Below, piece by piece: positions 50,544 to 60,098 of a DNA stretch of 64,000 nt. The notes beneath the pieces are model-generated. The model saw only the letters and a list, made by a program, of their open reading frames with translations, had not been told where the DNA came from and did not search any database. Where the stretch lies: assembly GCA_020444175.1 (NCBI GenBank), contig JAHLLM010000004.1, positions 122,588 through 186,587 of the forward strand, in the 5' to 3' direction. How positions within the stretch are numbered: position 1 is the first letter of the stretch; the number at the start of each line of letters is the position of its first letter. Origin of the DNA: Desulfobulbaceae bacterium. Its GTDB lineage: Bacteria; Desulfobacterota; Desulfobulbia; Desulfobulbales; SURF-16. Position numbers and translations under genes: made by a program.

Positions 50544-51863
50544 TAAGGGATATAGAATTTACGAATCTACCGTTTTAGGGGCGATGTTTATATCCCACCA
50601 GCGCAGAACTGGCGACCGCTGCAGTCGTTGCTCAAGGGCTGATTTTTTTCATTGCCGCAAACCTTAACACCTTTCTTGTATGGCACATCCAACAACTTCG
50701 TCACTGCCTGCATCCCCTTCCAGAAAAAATTGCCGGCTCGTTTTAAAACGGTCTCGACGGTATCCAGCAAATATCCGTTCCATGACTTCTCCAACCCAGC
50801 CCAATAGCGCTCAATTGCATTGTATTTGCTGTGATAGGGCGGGTAGTAAATGATTCGGACATAAAGACCGGTCATGTCCGCGAATTCTGTCAAGCGCAAT
50901 AAAAATTGAGTGCGGCGTCCGCTGCATTCTGGTCCGTTATCTGCATTAATGACAAGCTGTTTCAGACCGCAAAGTTCCTGTTTTCTGGCCTCCCACCAAA
51001 GTAGAAGACCGTCAACAATGAAGTCACTGGTTTTATAACTGGTCCCGAAAAACAAAAAAGCCTTCCCGGTAACCGCCTCCAGGATACCACCAGGTACCAA
51101 TTTTTCCTTGGGACACATATCATGATCCAACGCTTTAACCGCCTCAAGACCACGCGACCGTCCACCCCTGGAGTATTCACCAACATTGACGGTTGCCTTT
51201 GTGTCTATGCTGATTCTCATGGTTTCAGGATCTGCATCCGCCTGAGCGTTCATTTCCCAGACGTTTTCAAAGATTTCGTCAGTTTCCGCCGTTTTTTTTG
51301 AACCTTTGTTTTGGCCACGGTGCGTAATCGGTAGTCCTGACGCATCAAGATGTTGGAAATCGTGCGCACGCTTGGCAATGATTCCGCCGTCCACCCTTTC
51401 TCTATAAGTGCATCGTATACAGCTTGGGCAGTCATGTTTGTGTACAGCAAGGTTGTACGCAGGTGAGATTCAGTTTCAGTATGGGGTTCCATGATCGCTC
51501 GTATCTCAGCAAGGAGTTCGGGATTCTTCTCTTCCGTTTTCAACTTGCGCCTTGAGGATATGTCGTTAACACACGAAATGCCGGTTTGAATTTCTTTGAT
51601 TCCAACCTCCACCGCAGAACGACCCCAGCCAAATACATCCTCGGCAACACGATGTTTGCCGTCCAGCAATGACAATGTCACATCACCCATGGCACGCCGT
51701 CTTGCCGGCCAGGAAATCAAATCAACTAAACGCGCAATCAAGCCCACCAGTTCTGCTGAAACTCCATTCCTAACCAAAGTCGATGTCTTCATACGCAGCC
51801 CCTCCTTTTTGGCTGTATGAAAACATTATAAACGGTAATTTAGTATTTTCCAAGTCCCTTATA
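50542..51863 (-). mobile_element. ISAzo13-like insertion sequence with ~37-bp imperfect TIRs
   Basis: TATAAGGGATATAGAATTTACGAATCTACCGTTTTAG (left) vs reverse complement of right TATAAGGGACTTGGAAAATACTAAATTACCGTTTATA; possible TA target duplication. Confidence 0.82.
50588..51792 (-). CDS. ISAzo13-family DDE transposase in two overlapping frames (frameshift at A8)
   Basis: ORF 51792-51250 (N-terminal part) and ORF 51394-50588 (ADADPETMRISIDTKATVNVGEYSRGG..., INADNGPECSGRRTQFLLRL, YYPPYHSKYNAIERYWAGLE). Confidence 0.85.
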
Positions 51864-52020
51864 ACAGATATAGTAGCTGTCAATGGAAACATCAAAGTTA
51901 AAGATTTTTCTTAAACTTGTATATGTTCTGCGATTTACACAACGCAACAGTTAGTAAAACCTACTCAAAGTTTGCAAACTTCCACTGGCATTGTATCCTT
52001 CAATTAAAGTGGCACAAAAG

Positions 52021-52063
52021 AAATTATTATGGCGCAATTTTTGAAATTGCGTCATAATAATTT
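52021..52063. promoter_or_regulatory. 43-bp palindrome just upstream of the likely Fic start (candidate operator)
   Basis: aaattattatggcgcaattt-ttg-aaattgcgtcataataattt, one mismatch. Confidence 0.6.
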
Positions 52064-52067
52064 TATT

Positions 52068-53462
52068 ATGCCAAAACATATTCCCCAAGATGAACTTGAT
52101 AAAATACAAAATGTAGTTGCTGGTTTTCCTGAGGGTGCAGGTGTTGAAGAAATTAGCCAAGCCTTAACAATCAGGATCTCTCGTCGCACTTTGCAACGCC
52201 GGTTGGCACTGCTTGTCGAACAGAAAAAGATAATAGTCCAGGGCCGTGCTCGGGCAAGCCGCTATCGGTTGCCTGTTCTCGCAGAATATGGACATGCTGA
52301 GCAAAATTACCAGAAGGCAACAGGTGTTGACGAAGTCTATGTGCCACTTTCAAATGAGGGGATGGCAATCAGAGAGGCCATTCGCAAACCGATTCAGGCC
52401 CGCCATCCGGTAGGATACAATAGGTCTTTTCTTGACTCATACCGACCGAACGAAACCTTCTATCTCTTGCCAGAACTCCGACAACGTTTATATGAAATGG
52501 CGGGGGCTCCAGAATACCAGAATCCAGCTGGAACTTATGCACGACATATTTTTAATCGACTGCTGATTGATCTCTCCTGGAATTCCAGTCGCCTGGAAGG
52601 CAATACGTATTCACTGCTCGAAACTGAGCTATTGTTGGAGTTTGGGGAGGCTGCTGAAGGAAAAAATGCGCTGGAAGCACAGATGATCCTCAACCATAAG
52701 GCTGCTATAAAACTTTTGGTGGAGCAGGCTGGTGAGGTTGGATTAAATAAATTTACCATCCTCAACCTGCATGCCTTACTAGCTGATAATCTTCTTGCAG
52801 ACTCACAAGCGTGTGGACGTTTGAGAGCTATTCCCGTTGGAATAGCCGGGACGGTTTATTTCCCACTGGAAGTACCGCAGTTGATCGACGAATATTTTCG
52901 GCAGATTCTCGCTATTGTGTCCGAGATTGAAGATCCATTTGAGCAGTCATTCTTTGTTATGGTTCACTTACCTTATCTTCAGCCATTCGAGGATGTAAAC
53001 AAGCGTGTTTCTCGTCTTACAGCTAACATTCCGCTGATTCGAAGTAACCTCTCGCCTCTCTCATTCGTGGACGTACCCGACCGAGCATATATTGACGCGA
53101 CCCTGGCTGTTTACGAACTCAATCGTATCGAATTACTGCGTGATGTCTTTGTCTGGGCCTACCAACGTTCCTGCGCTCGCTATTCCGCTGTTCGCCAATC
53201 CCTTGGTGAGCCCGATCCTTTCAGGTTGAAATACCGGATACAGATAAGAAATTTTGTAGCCAAGGTAGTGCAGAAATGTTTCGATAAGCGTGCGGCAGTG
53301 GGCTGGATTGCAAGAAAATCAGTGGAAGAAATTCCAGTTGATAATCGTGCTCGCTTTATCGAAATAATTGAAACTGAGCTTGGGGCTCTACATGAGGGCA
53401 ATATTGCACGCTACAACCTGAGCCCCAAAGAATTAAAAAAATGGCAAAGGAGTTGGATCTGA
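52068..53462 (+). CDS. Fic-family protein with N-terminal winged-helix-like region and divergent Fic motif
   Basis: Fic core SSRLEGNTYSLLETELLLEFG and MVHLPYLQPFEDVNKRVSRLTANIPLI; HTH-like SRRTLQRRLALLVEQKKI. In-frame ATG at 52029 also possible. Confidence 0.82.
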   Translation: MPKHIPQDELDKIQNVVAGFPEGAGVEEISQALTIRISRRTLQRRLALLVEQKKIIVQGRARASRYRLPVLAEYGHAEQNYQKATGVDEVYVPLSNEGMAIREAIRKPIQARHPVGYNRSFLDSYRPNETFYLLPELRQRLYEMAGAPEYQNPAGTYARHIFNRLLIDLSWNSSRLEGNTYSLLETELLLEFGEAAEGKNALEAQMILNHKAAIKLLVEQAGEVGLNKFTILNLHALLADNLLADSQACGRLRAIPVGIAGTVYFPLEVPQLIDEYFRQILAIVSEIEDPFEQSFFVMVHLPYLQPFEDVNKRVSRLTANIPLIRSNLSPLSFVDVPDRAYIDATLAVYELNRIELLRDVFVWAYQRSCARYSAVRQSLGEPDPFRLKYRIQIRNFVAKVVQKCFDKRAAVGWIARKSVEEIPVDNRARFIEIIETELGALHEGNIARYNLSPKELKKWQRSWI

Positions 53463-53854
53463 AAAAACGGTCCCTGAGCATAAACATAGTTCAGGTAATT
53501 TTATTGCCAGAGGCAAGATTTAATCTCTGTCAACCGGCACAAGCTTAACCTTCTCTGCGAACTATGCATCTTAATGATGCAGGTAAATTATTGAGAATTG
53601 CCTGCATCTCTTATTTTGTTTAATCTGTCAATTTTAACAATTTGCGCCTTTCCCAGTCTTAATAGTTTTTTTGATTCTGTCCTACCGCCACCGAAAAGCT
53701 TCGTCATCTTAAATACTGAGGGTTAATCCCCAGAAAATCAATACATTGTATCCTCTTTGTGCTCTTCTCTTCAGATTCTCAAAGAAATCCCCTTGAAGAA
53801 TATCAAATTCAGGCCTATATTTAATATAAAATTCACACCTAATGAGGGGCAAAC

Positions 53855-54136
53855 ATGAAATCTATTCAAGTATCAGAAGATATAGTTTCGTTGTCTGATT
53901 TTAAAAATCATGCATCGAAAATGTTACGCCAGACCCAAATTTCACGCAGGCCAATTATAATAACCCAAAATGGTAAACCAGCAGGGGTACTCATTTCTCC
54001 GGCTGAGTTTGATCACCTTTCCGAACAAAATCGCTTTATCAATGCCGTGAAAAGCGGCTTGGATGATATCGAGCTTGGTCGTATATTAACTGATGAAGAA
54101 TTGGACAGGGCTCTGGATGAAACTGCAATGGACTGA
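53855..54136 (+). CDS. Phd/YefM-family antitoxin
   Basis: VSLSDFKNHASKMLRQTQISRRPIIITQNGKPAGVLISPAEFD. Confidence 0.92.
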   Translation: MKSIQVSEDIVSLSDFKNHASKMLRQTQISRRPIIITQNGKPAGVLISPAEFDHLSEQNRFINAVKSGLDDIELGRILTDEELDRALDETAMD

Positions 54137-54416
54137 AACTTCCAAAAATGATTTGATAGCAATCCGAAATTTCATTGCCGAAGATAATCCGACGGCCGCA
54201 AGAAAATGGATTGACCATCTTAGGGAAAAAGCCAGAAATATTGTCCACCAGCCTTTGTCTGGTAGAAAAGTACCTGAATTATCACGTGATGATATAAGAG
54301 AAGTTGTCGAGAGGAATTATCGGATCGTGTATCAGGTACACCCTGACAGAATATCTATCCTGACGGTGTTTGAATCTCATAGACTTTTTCCGCGCCACAA
54401 AATTTCATCACCTTAA
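54117..54416 (+). CDS. RelE/ParE-family toxin
   Basis: MKLQWTETSKNDLIAIRNFIAEDNPTAARKWIDHLREKARNI...REVVERNYRIVYQVHPDRISILTVFESHRLFP. Confidence 0.92.
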   Translation: MKLQWTETSKNDLIAIRNFIAEDNPTAARKWIDHLREKARNIVHQPLSGRKVPELSRDDIREVVERNYRIVYQVHPDRISILTVFESHRLFPRHKISSP

Positions 54417-54639
54417 GTGATTTTGGTTTTAATTCTTTACGCATAAAATAATTGGATTGCCAGATAATCATCTTGTCGCAATGCTTCGATTTTATCCATG
54501 CTTGGCCTGAAGATGCCGATGGCGAAGGAACGCCGTTCTCCACCTCCGGCACAGGAACTGTAATGAACCTATAAACTCCGTAAGAAAATTGAATTTACCA
54601 TTTTTTTTGAGGCGAAAACTATTCTGACACATAGGGTCT

Positions 54640-54901
54640 GATAGCGGAGATCCAGCACATATTGCAATGCCCGGAGTTCATAGAATTGCAGCACTGCTGA
54701 AGAGAGTTTTATTAAGCACACATCAAGGTGCAAGTCCGAGGTAAGCATCTTGATTACTACCTTGATGAATACACTTTTAGGTTTAACCGTAGGACCTCAA
54801 GATCGCGTGGATTACTTTTCTACCGGCTAATGGAGCAAGCGGTTGAAACCGAGGTAAGCATTTATCGAAATATTAAAGGTGCCGGGCCTGACGCAAAGTA
54901 A
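54640..54901 (+). pseudogene. IS1595-like transposase C-terminal remnant (frameshifted)
   Basis: RVLLSTHQGA in one frame, then KHLDYYLDEYTFRFNRRTSRSRGLLFYRLMEQAVETE (54743-54901) in another. Confidence 0.75.
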
Positions 54902-55229
54902 AGAACTTGCGCTAAGTTGATACCCCTTTGATGATTATTCAAATTCAAAGTCTAAAGAATCAGATATCGAGAACATTGCAGGAAATTTTGGCAATTAAAT
55001 AAGCTGTATTTTTACGGTGATTTTGTGGCGGTCCCTTAATCTTGGCATTGCAATGATATTACTGGTGACAACCTATCGAATGTTGATCTGTTCTGCGATA
55101 ATCTCTGGCTTGAAGATGGCAGGTGATTTACTCCGGTCGTCTGCCTCTGATTTAAGGACTTCGATTTGCCAATCTTAACCGGCGAGGGGCCTTCCCCAAC
55201 TTTATTTTCCTGCTGTTATCCCGACGTTT

Positions 55230-56423
55230 TTAGAAATAGAAAATCGCTTCAATCTTGATGAAATCGTCATTTTGAAGGGCAAAAAACGGGTCTTTTTCTG
55301 GCATTTTCTGGAAGAATACGGCGTTTATCTTAAGCTTTATCCTTTCACCGAAACGCCGACTTCCTTCCAGGGAAAACAGCATTGAGGAGGAGTTGATATC
55401 TCGGGCAAGTCCAGCGAGCAGCTCAGAACCGTCAACATCATTCAGCGTCCACCTGAGACCTGACATCATGTCATTGTCATAGGGTGTCTGCAGTTCTCCA
55501 TCGCGGCCATCAGATATGTATTCCCCAAGAAGTCCAAGATCCGTCGAAGAACCAAAAATATTGTAGAAAGTATATTCAAAGCCGAATGTTGCAGCTGAAA
55601 AATCATGTCCCTGGCCGTGCCGATAGAGGGCTTCTCCTTTCCAGAGCCAGTTTCCGGCCACAAGTTGCAGATCAAGCCCTGTCTGCTTTATCTGGGGATA
55701 AAAGGGAGAGAGTACATCATCCCCGGATGAATTGGTTTTCTTCAAGAGTGTTGGTTCCCGCGTTGTGCCGATAAACTGGGAAAGACCAAAATCAAGATCT
55801 CCAATTGTCTGACTGTAGCGCAGGGCAAAATCCGTATGGTACTCCGCGGCTCCGCTCTCATAAACAGCCTTGTCGGTATCAACGATAAGGGGAAAGCGCA
55901 GCCGCCCCTTACGGCCGGGAAAGGTGCGTTCACGGAAAAAGGGAAGGATAAATCCATCCAAAACTCCCCAAACACGGCTCAGGGAAAGATGGAGCATGGG
56001 CTGGCCCAGTTTTTCCTCTCCGTTGATGTCCTCAACAAGATCAGTTTGATTGATAATGTCGATAAGGTGCACAAACTCCGTTGCTCCCCAGAATACCTTT
56101 GAGATGCCAATTTTCATTTCCCAGTCATCGGCAAGATGGAGGTAATTGAGCTCCCTGAGATCAGCGTGCGTTCTCTGGGAGTCGTATCGGTCAAGTCTGA
56201 TAAAGGGGGCGGCCGTGAAACTCGATCCTGTGGCGAATTCTTGATAATACTCGCAGTTCAGGGCAATGGATGCGTCATGGTCATTCTGGCCGGCATATTG
56301 GGCTCCGTGAAAAAAAAGGCTGCCTTCCAGGCTGACTGAACCTGTCAGTTCAGATGCGGCTGCACTCTGAGCTGACAAGGCGAATACAAAAAATGCGAAA
56401 AGGTACTTTGACGTAAGGGTCAT
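55230..56423 (-). CDS. Outer membrane beta-barrel-like protein (DUF1302-like)
   Basis: Signal peptide, alternating beta pattern, adjacent to LolA-like and MMPL genes. Confidence 0.65.
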   Translation of the reverse strand: MTLTSKYLFAFFVFALSAQSAAASELTGSVSLEGSLFFHGAQYAGQNDHDASIALNCEYYQEFATGSSFTAAPFIRLDRYDSQRTHADLRELNYLHLADDWEMKIGISKVFWGATEFVHLIDIINQTDLVEDINGEEKLGQPMLHLSLSRVWGVLDGFILPFFRERTFPGRKGRLRFPLIVDTDKAVYESGAAEYHTDFALRYSQTIGDLDFGLSQFIGTTREPTLLKKTNSSGDDVLSPFYPQIKQTGLDLQLVAGNWLWKGEALYRHGQGHDFSAATFGFEYTFYNIFGSSTDLGLLGEYISDGRDGELQTPYDNDMMSGLRWTLNDVDGSELLAGLARDINSSSMLFSLEGSRRFGERIKLKINAVFFQKMPEKDPFFALQNDDFIKIEAIFYF

Positions 56424-57205
56424 TTAGCTCGTTTTAAGCTGTTTTTGTTAAAGTCATTTTCCGACAAACCAGTACGGAAGGTAAAATTCGACCATATCAG
56501 GTCGGTCTCTTTGCCATTCTGGTGATTAGCCATCTTCATGGTGTGTGCTCGCCAGATTGTTTGAATGTAGAGTTTATAGTCAGTCAGGGTCAGTGTTTTG
56601 AGCAGTCTGTTTTTCTTGTCATAATACTCTTCCTTCCATGTCCTGTATTCTTTTCTGTCCAACCATGAGATAATACGGCTGTAGCCTGAATTTTTTTTGT
56701 CATTCGGGGAGAGTTCAATCACAAAGCATTGCATATTATTGAGATTTTCTTCACCCATATATTTGTAGGTGTATTTCTCGATCTCCCGGCTGCCGAGATC
56801 CTCATAGGAAAATTCACTTCCCATGAATGCTCCTGATTTGTTTCGAGAACTGATGCGTTTGACTCTTTTTAATGCCGGCAAGTACAACCATTGGTCATCA
56901 TCTTCTGTCTTATGGGCATGGGTCAGCAGTGCCGTGCCCTTGATGTCCCTGGGAGTATTAAAAAGGGTGAGGCTCAGATCTCCGTCATCAGCGGTTTCCA
57001 TACCACTGACCTCTATCTGTCGATGGCTCTCCCGGCCCTTTCTGTTGCGCAGTATCATCTGCATCTGTGCTGTGAAATCACCATAGCCTGAGGCGCGTCT
57101 GTCTGCTTCAACAGCAATTTCCAAGCCTCTGTCCGCAGCGTTGTCCGCAAAGCAACTGATGCATGAAAGCACTATGTTTACAATGATGAGCAGAAAGATT
57201 TTCAT
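56420..57205 (-). CDS. Outer membrane lipoprotein-sorting (LolA-like) protein
   Basis: Signal peptide MKIFLLIIVNIVLSCISCFA; KGTALLTHAHKTEDDDQWLYLPALKRVKRISSRNKSGAFMGSEFSYEDL. Confidence 0.85.
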   Translation of the reverse strand: MKIFLLIIVNIVLSCISCFADNAADRGLEIAVEADRRASGYGDFTAQMQMILRNRKGRESHRQIEVSGMETADDGDLSLTLFNTPRDIKGTALLTHAHKTEDDDQWLYLPALKRVKRISSRNKSGAFMGSEFSYEDLGSREIEKYTYKYMGEENLNNMQCFVIELSPNDKKNSGYSRIISWLDRKEYRTWKEEYYDKKNRLLKTLTLTDYKLYIQTIWRAHTMKMANHQNGKETDLIWSNFTFRTGLSENDFNKNSLKRAK

Positions 57206-57242
57206 GTGTGACCTCCGAAAAAATCTATGAACAGAATTTCCA

Positions 57243-59612
57243 TCATGTTGATGTCTGTTTTTTCTTATAAACAAGAGACAAAATTGCCGGCGCCAGAAAA
57301 AAATCAGCAATAAGTGCTACCAGAATTGTTGATGCAATAAGAAAGCCTGAATTTTTATTTATTGTCAACTCGGCAAGCAGATCGCAAAGAAATCCACCGG
57401 CCAGAACAAACGAAGTCACCAGCATTGCCCGTCCCACGGTATGCAAAGTTGTCTTCGTCGCCTGGAGCGGATCGCCGGATTCATCGTAATATCTGCCGAA
57501 ATTATGCAGGAAATGGATGGTGTCATCGACCACGAGGCCTATGGTAATGCTGCCGACGAGTATGGTCCCAAAGTCCAGCGGAATGCCGCACCAGCCCATG
57601 AGGCCCATGGTCATAAAAATGGGAAAGAGATTGGGAATCATGCTGAGAAGTCCCATGCGCAATTTGCCAAGCATAATGACCATGAGTACGGAGATGAGCA
57701 GGAGGGCGATGGTGTAACTGCGTGACATGGTAGTCATGACATTATTGAGAATTTCGACAAAGAGTGCGTTGACGCCGGTGGTTTTAATCCGGCAATGAGG
57801 GAAGTGGGCAGCCAGGTCTTTCTGGACATATGCAACCATTTTTTTATAACGCGAGGTGTCTCGATAGGGGACATGCATGGTAAAGCGAGTCTTGCTGAAC
57901 TGCTGGTCCACCAGTTTTTCCAGATCATCGGAACCGCTTAACTGAAAAAGAAAAAGCTCCTGGGCAATGAGCTCCCGGTTGTCCGGAAGGACGTAAAAAT
58001 TCTGATCATTACCATGCAGGGCGCGATTTGTCTCCTTGAGCACTGTTGTCAGTCCCAGCACCTTGCCGACGAATAAATCTTCTGTATCGTAATTGCCGAA
58101 TTTTACGATCGACGCTTCAAGGGCGTTGATAAAATCCGGGTCATACAAACCGTCTACTTTGCCGGTGTCAATGACCACATCAAAAGAAACGGTTCCCCGC
58201 ATTTCCCGGTCAATCTTTTCGGTGGCAAGTCGAATGTGTGAGTCACTGGGAAACCATTTTAAGGCGTTGTGTTCAAAACGCAATTTGGCTGCACCGCTTA
58301 TGGCAACGATGAGCAAAAGTAAAAAAACTCCTATTACCAGAACCTGTTTTTTACAGGTAAACTCGGCAATTGCATCAAAGATTTTATCAGCAAACTGCTC
58401 TCTCTTCTTATGGTTAATTTTCTTTTTAACCGGGAAAACAGCAAGCAGGGCAGGCAGCAGGAAAATCGTGTAAAAGAGGGCGAGAAGGACTCCCACAGGA
58501 GTGACTATGCCCAAATCGGCAATCGGTGCGATCTCTGCGGCTGTAAAAGAGATCAGTCCGCCTGCCGTGGTGATCGATGTCATCAGTATTGCCAGGCCGG
58601 AGTGCTGCATGGCTGCGGTAATTGCCTTTTTACGATCGCCGCAATTCTGAAAAGAGGGATAAAACAGTGCCAGGATGTGGACTGCATCGCTTATGCTGAC
58701 CACCAGCATGAAGGAGGGAAGAATGGTCGTGATGTTCGTCATGGGAATACCTAATACGGCCATGACTCCGAGGGACGATAAAAGGGCGAGAGTAAAAATC
58801 AGCACAGGATAAACCACGCCGGTTATTCTTCGAAACAGCAGCCCCAGAAAGATGATGACCATCAGAAAAATCATGGGGATGATGATGGCCAGGTCCTTTT
58901 CAATGGTGAGGTTGAGATATTCAATGACCACCGGCATGCCGGACATCAGTATGGTGAAATTTTCCGTGTTGTACCGAGCTACGAGCTGGTCAATGGCGGC
59001 AACCATTTCCCGGTTCTGCTTGTTTGTCATGGGCTGGCAGGTTCCTTCGTCAAGGAGCATCTCCTCCAGGTCGGGGTTGCATGCCAGGGGTTTGATGACA
59101 ATGGCAGTCATGGTGTCATCTTCATTCAATATATAATTCCGATACAGACTGTTTGCATCGGCCCGTTTCTTTAATGTGTCAAGATCGGCCTGGTTTTCCG
59201 GCCATTTCGTCAAAAAATCCTCGACAATCAGTTCGTCTCCCTCTCCCCTTGTATTTCTGATGTTTACAAGGCTTTTGATTTCATCGAGATAAGGGACATT
59301 TTGTTCAAGATCCTGATGCAGGTCGCGGAGCCTTTCTAAAAAATCGAGGTTAAATATCTCCGGGCCGCTTATGGCGATAACGATGAATTCGTCCTTGCCG
59401 AACTGGTTTCGAAATTCATTGTAGTCGATGAGGACTTTGTCGTCGGGTCGGAAAAAAGATTCATTGCTTGTGTCCATTGTCAATTTCGGAATCTGGGCAA
59501 CAAGCGGCAGGAAAATTGTCATTACAAGGGCTATTGCCCACCAGCGATGGCGGAACGACCAGTCGGCTATTCCCCCAAAAGCAATCTCACATCCTTTTTT
59601 CAAGGTATTCAT
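57243..59612 (-). CDS. MMPL/RND-superfamily transporter
   Basis: Two RND halves with TM clusters; FGTILVGSITIGLVVDDTIHFLHNF and SISDAVHILALFYPSF. Confidence 0.9.
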   Translation of the reverse strand: MNTLKKGCEIAFGGIADWSFRHRWWAIALVMTIFLPLVAQIPKLTMDTSNESFFRPDDKVLIDYNEFRNQFGKDEFIVIAISGPEIFNLDFLERLRDLHQDLEQNVPYLDEIKSLVNIRNTRGEGDELIVEDFLTKWPENQADLDTLKKRADANSLYRNYILNEDDTMTAIVIKPLACNPDLEEMLLDEGTCQPMTNKQNREMVAAIDQLVARYNTENFTILMSGMPVVIEYLNLTIEKDLAIIIPMIFLMVIIFLGLLFRRITGVVYPVLIFTLALLSSLGVMAVLGIPMTNITTILPSFMLVVSISDAVHILALFYPSFQNCGDRKKAITAAMQHSGLAILMTSITTAGGLISFTAAEIAPIADLGIVTPVGVLLALFYTIFLLPALLAVFPVKKKINHKKREQFADKIFDAIAEFTCKKQVLVIGVFLLLLIVAISGAAKLRFEHNALKWFPSDSHIRLATEKIDREMRGTVSFDVVIDTGKVDGLYDPDFINALEASIVKFGNYDTEDLFVGKVLGLTTVLKETNRALHGNDQNFYVLPDNRELIAQELFLFQLSGSDDLEKLVDQQFSKTRFTMHVPYRDTSRYKKMVAYVQKDLAAHFPHCRIKTTGVNALFVEILNNVMTTMSRSYTIALLLISVLMVIMLGKLRMGLLSMIPNLFPIFMTMGLMGWCGIPLDFGTILVGSITIGLVVDDTIHFLHNFGRYYDESGDPLQATKTTLHTVGRAMLVTSFVLAGGFLCDLLAELTINKNSGFLIASTILVALIADFFLAPAILSLVYKKKQTST

Positions 59613-59837
59613 GATATCTCCCTTTTGTGTTTTAAGTGACCGTGCCCATATTAATAGGCTGAGGGGGAAAGTCAAGCTTTAAGTGGGCGCGGTCATTTAA
59701 AGCGGTGCCCAGGAAAAGCAATCCTGGCAGCAACTGAGGCGACAGAAGCAGGCTGGGGAATTCTGAAATCAGACAGGTAACTGGGGTAAAAATAAGAGAC
59801 AGGCTGGCAGAAATGGAGCGCATGATCCGGGGTGGAG

Positions 59838-60068
59838 TTACTTCTTCGGCTCTGGAAAATGAAGATAATGATGCCGATTAGGACGATGGCGGTGCCATCC
59901 CTTTAAAACATGCTGGAACTGGCATTGGATCTCCTGGGGCAATTTGGACAGTGTGATATCCGGGGTGCCGAGCATTAAATCTATATAGCAGTCATCGCAA
60001 AGCATCATTCCCTTGAATTCATATGTCGATCCTTCCGCTACGTGATCCCCGCATTTACGGCAGTTCAT
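59838..60068 (-). CDS. Small zinc-ribbon/LIM-like Cys-rich protein
   Basis: MNCRKCGDHVAEGSTYEFKGMMLCDDCYIDLML. Confidence 0.65.
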   Translation of the reverse strand: MNCRKCGDHVAEGSTYEFKGMMLCDDCYIDLMLGTPDITLSKLPQEIQCQFQHVLKGWHRHRPNRHHYLHFPEPKK

Positions 60069-60098
60069 AGTTGGCTCCTGTGTTTTTTTTCACTCATG

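Noticed and set aside
52011-52035. Sigma-54 promoter (tggcacaaaag...) before the Fic gene
   Set aside because: The -24 TGGCAC is present but no TTGC at the required spacing.
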